Part shown: positions 58,861 through 64,000 of the stretch, in pieces
Numbering within the stretch: position 1 is the stretch's first letter
How the letters are laid out: every line of letters begins with the position of its first letter
Assembly: GCF_004342985.1 (NCBI RefSeq)
Contig: NZ_SMBO01000006.1
Span: forward strand, 426,948-490,947
Origin: Novosphingobium sp. PhB57
Lineage (GTDB): Bacteria > Pseudomonadota > Alphaproteobacteria > Sphingomonadales > Sphingomonadaceae
DNA length: 64,000 nucleotides
Direction: 5' to 3'
Made by a program: the position numbers and the translations under genes
Notes under the pieces: model-generated
The model's input: the letters and a program-made list of their open reading frames with translations, nothing else
The model's database searches: none
Told to the model about the DNA's origin: nothing

Positions 58861-59259
58861 CTAGAAGTGAAAGCGTATCCTGCGCCGATGCGAACGATGA
58901 CCGCGATAAGGCTCGCAAGCAGTGCCGTCTCCGTCGGCATCGAGCTCGGCGCGGTACCCCGGCTCCCCGGTCCGGATCGGCGCATGTCCCACCGCGCGCG
59001 CCGCGTCGCAATCGGCATAGTAGACCCAGCTATTAGGGGCGGCCGAGGAGCGGCCTTCCGGCAGCAGGCGCGCCGCGGCATTGCCGATGTCGCCGGCGTG
59101 CAGGCTGAGGTACCCAGCGCCTCCGCCTACGAGCGCAGCGAGCATGAACCACGAGCAGACTTTGCCGACCGTTGCCTGCCGTCTCCGGAGAAGAGAGCGC
59201 TTTCGAAAAAGCCGGCCGTGCTCAATTGGAATCGCTCGAAACGGCCTGTCTTTTGCCAT
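58861..59259 (-). CDS. Excalibur-domain (calcium-binding) membrane protein
   Basis: A 132-residue protein with a basic N-terminus, one membrane anchor (VCSWFMLAALVGGGAGYLSL) and a C-terminal Excalibur domain: YYADCDAARAVGHAPI, then YRAELDADGDGTACEPYRG, with paired Cys and DxDxDG calcium loop. It should face the periplasm or surface. Such proteins are common in conjugative elements of sphingomonads, but their role is not known. The basic first 35 residues may be partly untranslated; alternative starts exist. Confidence 0.75.
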   Translation of the reverse strand: MAKDRPFRAIPIEHGRLFRKRSLLRRRQATVGKVCSWFMLAALVGGGAGYLSLHAGDIGNAAARLLPEGRSSAAPNSWVYYADCDAARAVGHAPIRTGEPGYRAELDADGDGTACEPYRGHRSHRRRIRFHF

Positions 59260-59339
59260 CGGTCTTCCACCCCGCAGTTCGGCCCCTCGAGTGTGCGCGG
59301 CCGCGCGTGCAAGCCGGGGGGCCGAACCTGGTTTTGCCG

Positions 59340-59552
59340 CTAAGTGTCTAACGGATCGCTAAAGGCCCGAACCCCGCGCCGCCGCCACAACGTCAGCGCC
59401 TGCTCGCGATCCTGTCCGCGTAGTCTGGCTGCGGCTTCGACGAGCAGGCCGAGGATCACCGCACGGTCGTCGTCGGTCAGCTCGACCAGATCGGCTTTGA
59501 CGACAAGCCCGCCGAGCTCGATGAGCTGGCGGGTGCGTTCGCGCCGCTTCAC
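59340..59552 (-). CDS. traD: Conjugal transfer protein TraD
   Basis: This 70-residue protein resembles the small TraD of Ti/rhizobial transfer operons (TRQLIELGGLVVKADLVELT and DDRAVILGLLVEAAARLRG). It is read in the order traC-traD away from the oriT candidate, and follows traC by 16 bases. Its role in relaxosome function is not settled. Confidence 0.82.
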   Translation of the reverse strand: MKRRERTRQLIELGGLVVKADLVELTDDDRAVILGLLVEAAARLRGQDREQALTLWRRRGVRAFSDPLDT

Positions 59553-59568
59553 TTGCCACGCGCGGCGG

Positions 59569-59895
59569 TCATGCCGGGCCCGGCTCGCCGAGAGGCAATT
59601 GCGTGCTGCCTGGCTGCGCCGCAGCGCCGCGCGGCTTGTTGCCAGTTCCTGCGCCAGGGGTTTTGCCGCCTGCAGAAAAGAACGCGGCGCCGCGCCCCCG
59701 CCACGCCTCCTTTCTGGCCGCGTCGCTCATGGAGGCAGCCTCGAGCAGGGCGCCGGCCAGCACTTCGGCGGCAAGGGCATCGGCGCCGGTTGCATTCACC
59801 AGCTCGCCGAGCTGAGTGATCCGGCGAAGTTTAAGTTGCCGCGCCTTGTCGGTAAGGGCTTTGAGCTCGGCATCATAGTCACGGGGTTTGCGCAT
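59569..59895 (-). CDS. traC: Conjugal transfer protein TraC
   Basis: A 108-residue TraC of the Ti-plasmid type: MRKPRDYDAELKALTDKARQ, LKLRRITQLGELVNATGADA, LAAEVLAGALLEAA, then a low-complexity Gly/Pro-rich tail. In agrobacterial systems TraC is a relaxosome accessory protein. It faces left, divergent from traA across the oriT candidate. Confidence 0.85.
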   Translation of the reverse strand: MRKPRDYDAELKALTDKARQLKLRRITQLGELVNATGADALAAEVLAGALLEAASMSDAARKEAWRGRGAAFFSAGGKTPGAGTGNKPRGAAAQPGSTQLPLGEPGPA

Positions 59896-60008
59896 TGTCC
59901 GTTCTTTCGTTGATGGAGGCGGACAGTTCAGTTATCGGGAGTCTCATTCCCAAACAATAGCGTGAAATCTTCTGGGATTTCGTGTTCCCGAGAGCGATGA
60001 AATCGTTC

Positions 60009-60036
60009 GAGGGCGCGCTTATACGTCGTGCCGACG
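60009..60036. other. Candidate oriT of MOBQ type
   Basis: GAGGGCGCGCTTATACGTCG sits between divergent traC and traA and is followed by CGTCG-TGC-CGACG, a small dyad. The GGGCGC..TTATACGTC core resembles oriT of Ti and related MOBQ plasmids (compared from memory). Location next to the relaxase gene agrees. Confidence 0.65.
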
Positions 60037-60066
60037 CGCTCTTTGCAGTGTAAATGGTATGCCGTC

Positions 60067-62892
60067 ATGGCGATCTACCATTTCTCGGCCAAAGTCATTT
60101 CCCGCGCCGCCGGCTCTTCGGCCGTGGCCGCCGCCGCCTATCGCTCCGCCTCGCGGCTGCACGATGAACGGCTTGAGCGCGATCATGACTTTTCGAACAA
60201 GGCGGGTGTCGTCCACTCGGAGATCCTGCTGCCCGAGAACGCCCCCGAACAGTGGCTCGAGCGCGAGCGCCTCTGGAATGACGTCGAGGCGGCCGAGAAA
60301 CGCAAGGACGCGCAGCTGTGCCGCGAGGTCGAGTTCGCCATTCCCCGCGAGCTTGACCAGGCCGAGGGCATTCGTTTGGCGCGTGACTTCGTCAGCCGTG
60401 AGTTCGTGGCGCGCGGCATGGTCGCCGATCTCAATGTGCATTGGGATATCGGCGAAGACGGCCAACCCAAGCCCCATGCCCATGTGATGCTCGGCATGCG
60501 TGAAGTGACCGAGGAAGGGTTCGGGCCCAAGGTGCGCGAGTGGAACCGCACCGAGCTTCTTACTCATTGGCGCGAAGCCTGGGAGATCCACGTCAACCAG
60601 CGGCTTGCCGAGCTCGATATCGACGCGCGGATCGATCATCGCTCGCTGGAAGCCCAGGGCATCGACCTCGAGCCGCAGCACAAGATCGGCCCTGCTGCCT
60701 CGCGCATGGCAGGACAGGGGCTCAAGAGCGAGCGGCTCGAAGAGCATCACGCGATCGCGCGGTCGAACGGCGAAAAGATCCTCGCCAATCCTGCAATTGC
60801 CATCGATGCCATCACGCACCAGCAGGCTACCTTCACCACCCGTGACCTCGCCAGGTTCGTCCACCGGCACAGCGACGGGAAAGAGCAGTTCGACCAGGTG
60901 CTGGGGGCGGTCCGCTCCTCGCCCGAGCTGGTCACGCTGGGCAAGGACGGGCGCGGTGAGGATCGTTTCACGTCCCGCGCGATGATCGAGACCGAGCGGC
61001 GGCTCGCGAATGCCACCATCAGGCTCGATGCCGGCCGGCGGCACGGCGTCAATCGCGCTATCCAGGAAAAGGCCCTGGCACGCGCCGAAGCACGCGGGCT
61101 CGTCCTCTCAGGCGAGCAGCGCGGCGCCTTCGAGCAGGTGACCAACAACCGGGGGCTTTCCTCGGTGATCGGCTATGCCGGCACCGGCAAGAGCGCGATG
61201 CTCGGCGTGGCGCACGATGCCTGGCGCTCGGCAGGTTACGAGGTGCACGGTGCTGCGCTCTCCGGGATCGCAGCCGAGAACCTCGAAAGCGGTTCGGGAA
61301 TTGCCAGCCGCACCATCGCCAGCCTGGAGCGGCAATGGGGGCAGGAGCGCGAGCTGCTGAGCGATCGCTCAGTGCTGGTCATTGATGAAGCCGGGATGGT
61401 CGGCACCCGGCAGATGGAACGGGTGATCCACGAGGCGGAAAAGCGCGGCGCCAAGGTCGTGCTCGTCGGCGATCCCGAGCAGCTTCAGGCGATCGAGGCA
61501 GGGGCCGCCTTCCGCAGCATTGCCGAGCGGCACGGCAGCGTCGAAATCATGGAAGTGCGCCGGCAGGGCGAGGAGTGGCAGCGTCAGGCCACGCGCGATC
61601 TGGCCACCGGGCGGACCGGCGAGGCGCTGCTGGCCTACGAGCGAGCCGGGCATGTCCATCATGCGCCTACCCGCGACGCGGCGCGAGAGGCGCTGGTCGG
61701 GCAATGGAACCGAGATCGCCGGGCGCATCCCGAAGCCAGCCGGATCATCCTCACCCATACCAACGACGAAGTCGGCGAGCTGAACCAGGCAGCACGCGCT
61801 CGCCTGCGGAAGGCCGGCGAGCTTGGCGAGGATGTGACGCTCAAGGTCGAGCGCGGCGAGCGCAGCTTCGCGGCGGGCGACCGGGTCATGTTCTTCCGCA
61901 ATGAGCGCAGCATGGGCGTGAAGAACGGATCACTGGGCACACTGCGCAGCGTCTCGCCCTTCAGCATGGCGGTCATGCTTGACGATGGTCGCTCCGTCGC
62001 CTTCGATCTCAAGGACTATGCCGATGTCGATCACGGCTACGCCGCGACCATCCACAAGGCGCAGGGCATGACCGTTGACCGCGTACAGGTCCTCGCCACC
62101 CCGGGGCTCGATCGCCACGGCGCCTACGTGGCGCTCTCGCGCCACCGGGCGGAGGTCGACCTGCACTATGGCAAGGACGACTTTGCCGATCGCGCGAAGC
62201 TGCTGCGCGCGCTCAGCCGTGATCGCTCGAAGGACATGGCCTCCGATTACGGCCCTGCCTTCGAGAAGAAGCGCGAGCCGGAACCCGCCATCGCTGTGAG
62301 GCGCGACCCCTTCGCCGGGCTCAGGCTGAAAGCGCCCGGGCAGGTGCGGCAGGCAGCGCCGCTCGAGATCGCGGTACAGCGCTATGGGCGCGCGGCGCAG
62401 GATATCTTCAGGATGCGTGAGCAAGGGCTGAAACCGATTGGTCTGCAACATCAAGAGATGACCAGGGCGGCCGACAATCTCGACCGCGTGCAGGAGCACG
62501 GTGCGCGCGATCTCTATGCCGCGATCCGGAAAGAGCCTGAACTTGCCGATGAAGCCGGCAAGGGCCAGACCCGCCGCGCTATCCAGGCGATGATGGCTGA
62601 AAGCGAGATCCGCATCGCGGCCGATCTGCGCGCCGACCGCTTCGTGAATGAATGGCAGACCCAGACCCGGCAGTTCATGCGCATGCAGAAGATGGGCAAC
62701 GCGCGCGGCGAAGAGCAGGCCATGGCGCGAATCGATCACCTCACCAAAAGCCTTCACCGCGACCCTGAGCTCGAGTCGCGGCTGCGCAAGCGCGGCGCCG
62801 AAATGGGCTTCGGATCCTTTGAGAAAAAATCGCTATCTCAGGAAATCCAGGGTTGGGTAGACCGCTGGCGTTCGCGCGGCCTCGGGCTTTAG
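60067..62892 (+). CDS. traA: Conjugative relaxase-helicase TraA (MOBQ)
   Basis: A 941-residue TraA. The N-terminal relaxase domain begins MAIYHFSAKVISRAAGSSAV with the catalytic Tyr region AAAAYRSASRL and metal-binding His in KPHAHVMLGMREV. A superfamily I helicase follows, with Walker A GYAGTGKSAML near residue 370, LVIDEAGMVGTRQMERV and HKAQGMTVDRVQVLAT. A helical C-terminal tail follows. It nicks oriT and unwinds the transferred strand. The ATG at 60067 is the family start. It is slightly shorter than Ti TraA (about 1100 residues). Confidence 0.95.
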   Translation: MAIYHFSAKVISRAAGSSAVAAAAYRSASRLHDERLERDHDFSNKAGVVHSEILLPENAPEQWLERERLWNDVEAAEKRKDAQLCREVEFAIPRELDQAEGIRLARDFVSREFVARGMVADLNVHWDIGEDGQPKPHAHVMLGMREVTEEGFGPKVREWNRTELLTHWREAWEIHVNQRLAELDIDARIDHRSLEAQGIDLEPQHKIGPAASRMAGQGLKSERLEEHHAIARSNGEKILANPAIAIDAITHQQATFTTRDLARFVHRHSDGKEQFDQVLGAVRSSPELVTLGKDGRGEDRFTSRAMIETERRLANATIRLDAGRRHGVNRAIQEKALARAEARGLVLSGEQRGAFEQVTNNRGLSSVIGYAGTGKSAMLGVAHDAWRSAGYEVHGAALSGIAAENLESGSGIASRTIASLERQWGQERELLSDRSVLVIDEAGMVGTRQMERVIHEAEKRGAKVVLVGDPEQLQAIEAGAAFRSIAERHGSVEIMEVRRQGEEWQRQATRDLATGRTGEALLAYERAGHVHHAPTRDAAREALVGQWNRDRRAHPEASRIILTHTNDEVGELNQAARARLRKAGELGEDVTLKVERGERSFAAGDRVMFFRNERSMGVKNGSLGTLRSVSPFSMAVMLDDGRSVAFDLKDYADVDHGYAATIHKAQGMTVDRVQVLATPGLDRHGAYVALSRHRAEVDLHYGKDDFADRAKLLRALSRDRSKDMASDYGPAFEKKREPEPAIAVRRDPFAGLRLKAPGQVRQAAPLEIAVQRYGRAAQDIFRMREQGLKPIGLQHQEMTRAADNLDRVQEHGARDLYAAIRKEPELADEAGKGQTRRAIQAMMAESEIRIAADLRADRFVNEWQTQTRQFMRMQKMGNARGEEQAMARIDHLTKSLHRDPELESRLRKRGAEMGFGSFEKKSLSQEIQGWVDRWRSRGLGL

Positions 62893-62901
62893 GCTGGCTG
62901 G

Positions 62902-63600
62902 ATGCCCCAGAACCAGACCCCCGAAGAGCTCGATCCTGCCGCTGCGTTTGAAGTCATGGGCCAGCGCCTGGCAGGACTTACCGCTGCCATCGACGGCCTC
63001 GCCGTCAAATTCCAGGAGGTGCACGGACGCGACTACAGCCCCGAACTGGCACGGATCGATGCGCGGTTTGAAGCCGTGCGGGATTTTGTTGACCAGCTGA
63101 TGCAGAAACCGGCGATGGCGCTGACGCCGGAGAAGATCGCGGCCGAAATCGAGGCGGCAGGAAGGAATGGGCGTCAGGCAGATCATGCCGCTTGGCATCA
63201 AGCCCAGACACAACTGAATGCTGCGACGAAATCAATCAGCAGGGTCGTTGGTTCTGCGCTGGAGGAACAGAGGCAGTTCAAGTGGCTCATGATTGCCGCT
63301 GGCGTTGCCCTTGTCTCAGGCGTCGTGCTTGGGAGTATCGTTCCGCCCATGATCGACCGTCAGATGCCCGAGAGTTGGCAGTGGCCGGAGCAGCGGGCCG
63401 CGGACATCCTTAACCGGGACCGCTGGGCAGCTGGCGAACGTCTGTTGGAGGTTTCGGATGCAGAGAGGTGGTCGAAGGTTAAGGCTGCCTTGCAATCGCT
63501 GGAGGACAAGAGCGCCGAGGTTGGGAAGAGAGAGAAGCCAGAGGCGGGGCGTGGCAAGAACGAGGGTGCTAGAGGTCGTGACCGGCGCAGGTCGAAGTGA
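62902..63600 (+). CDS. DUF6118 family membrane protein
   Basis: The 232-residue protein has a helical N-terminal half, one membrane helix (residues about 128-150: KWLMIAAGVALVSGVVLGSI) and a basic, Lys/Arg-rich C-terminal tail. This layout and the position nine bases after traA match DUF6118 proteins found beside traA in sphingomonad elements. Function unknown; it may assist transfer. Confidence 0.75.
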   Translation: MPQNQTPEELDPAAAFEVMGQRLAGLTAAIDGLAVKFQEVHGRDYSPELARIDARFEAVRDFVDQLMQKPAMALTPEKIAAEIEAAGRNGRQADHAAWHQAQTQLNAATKSISRVVGSALEEQRQFKWLMIAAGVALVSGVVLGSIVPPMIDRQMPESWQWPEQRAADILNRDRWAAGERLLEVSDAERWSKVKAALQSLEDKSAEVGKREKPEAGRGKNEGARGRDRRRSK

Positions 63601-63645
63601 CGGATTGGCTTTAAACAAACGAATCCGCCTTGGGCATGGACGTAA

Positions 63646-63903
63646 GTTTATCGCTCCCAGAGATCGACGCACGCGGGCGCCAGCTGCCTATGTTGTTGGG
63701 ATGCTCAAACGCCAATTGAGAGACAGAAGGGCCGGGGGGACCCGTATAGGGGCAGGTCGCGACCAGAGCACGAACATGGGGTAATCGCGGGAGCGCTGGC
63801 CATCGTAAAGGAACTGGTCGATGCGACCGGACACACTGTGGAGTTTCCGGAACCCCCTGACGCAAGTTCGCGCGTAGCTCTTAGCTGGGTGCCGAAGCCC
63901 TAG
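63646..63903 (+). pseudogene. Possible 3' remnant of a gene next to IS256
   Basis: The frame ending at TAG 63901-63903 is open for 86 codons without a start codon. Its last third looks coding (GVIAGALAIVKELVDATGHT, then a Pro-rich segment and SSRVALSWVPKP). It ends two bases before the IS left end. It is likely a fragment left by rearrangement; no family is recognised. Confidence 0.3.
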
Positions 63904-63905
63904 CC

Positions 63906-64000
63906 GGGACTGTCAGGAATTCCGTGTGTGGGCAGGCATAATGGGTAACAAGGAGTCCCACTATGTCACGACGCAAAGAACCGGCGATACCTCACGAGCT
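63906..64000 (+). mobile_element. Left end of an IS256-family insertion sequence, truncated by window
   Basis: GGGACTGTCAGGAATTCCGT at 63906 resembles the terminal repeat of IS256-family elements. After it, a ribosome site AAGGAG precedes an ATG at 63963. The right end is outside the window. Confidence 0.7.
63963..64000 (+). CDS. IS256-family transposase, first 12 residues only
   Basis: MSRRKEPAIPHE matches the usual start of IS256-family mutator-type transposases of alphaproteobacteria (MSRRKxPAIPxxxLDQLL). The rest lies beyond the right edge. Confidence 0.65.
   Translation, partial: MSRRKEPAIPHE

Overview
This window is GC-rich DNA from an alphaproteobacterium, most likely a sphingomonad (Novosphingobium/Sphingobium type). 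The clade is suggested by GcrA, the alphaproteobacterial flagellar regulators FlbT and FlaF, a FlbD-derived protein, an alginate-export-type porin, and a Ti/Rhizobium-like TraC/TraD/TraA plus DUF6118 transfer module. No 16S or other direct taxonomic marker is present, so this is inference.

Positions 1-49000 hold one long flagellar and chemotaxis island. From left to right: the tail of a TPR-like protein; flgL-flgK-flgE (minus strand); flbT-fliI-fliJ and a lytic transglycosylase; a divergent RpoH-like sigma factor; an alginate-export-family porin; a FixL/FixJ-like two-component pair; flaF; a long motA-STAS-cheY-cheA-cheW-cheR-cheB-cheY-cheD-(CheT-like)-motB operon; fliL-like and PilZ genes; fliN-fliO-fliP (minus); flgC-fliE-fliQ-fliR-flhB, then flgI-flgJ-flgN; an EAL phosphodiesterase; an XRE regulator; a FlaEY-like beta-propeller gene with flgB (minus); fliG-fliH; and fliF-fliN-(FlbD-like)-flhA-fliK-flgD. 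Together these encode rod, hook, hook-filament junction, export gate, ATPase, C ring, stator and a chemotaxis pathway. fliM, flgA, flgF, flgG, flgH, fliD and a conventional flagellin gene are not in the window.

The main new observation concerns regulation. An 8-bp box, TCCTATAA, or a close variant, lies just upstream of most flagellar transcription units (flbT, flgE, flaF, motA, fliN, flgC, flgI, fliG/flaEY, fliF, fliK), the porin, the sigma-factor gene (three copies) and, in looser form, the XRE regulator. The FlbD-like protein in the same island keeps its receiver-like N-terminus and Fis-type helix-turn-helix but has lost the whole AAA+ sigma54-activating domain. One reading is that a sigma54/FlbD cascade has been replaced by a different circuit.

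Positions 49000-52840 are ordinary chromosome: a small unknown gene, a periplasmic cyclophilin, gcrA, an ABC-2 permease and hspQ.

From 52849 to the right edge lies a conjugative or mobilisable element integrated at a tRNA-Ser gene. It holds a tyrosine integrase, an HTH/PIN toxin-antitoxin pair, an ArdC-type antirestriction protein, a small sigma-region-4-like HTH protein, an AlpA-like regulator, ORFans, traD and traC facing a candidate oriT, a MOBQ-type TraA relaxase-helicase, DUF6118, and the left end of an IS256-family element cut by the window edge. No attR copy is seen, so the element continues beyond 64000.
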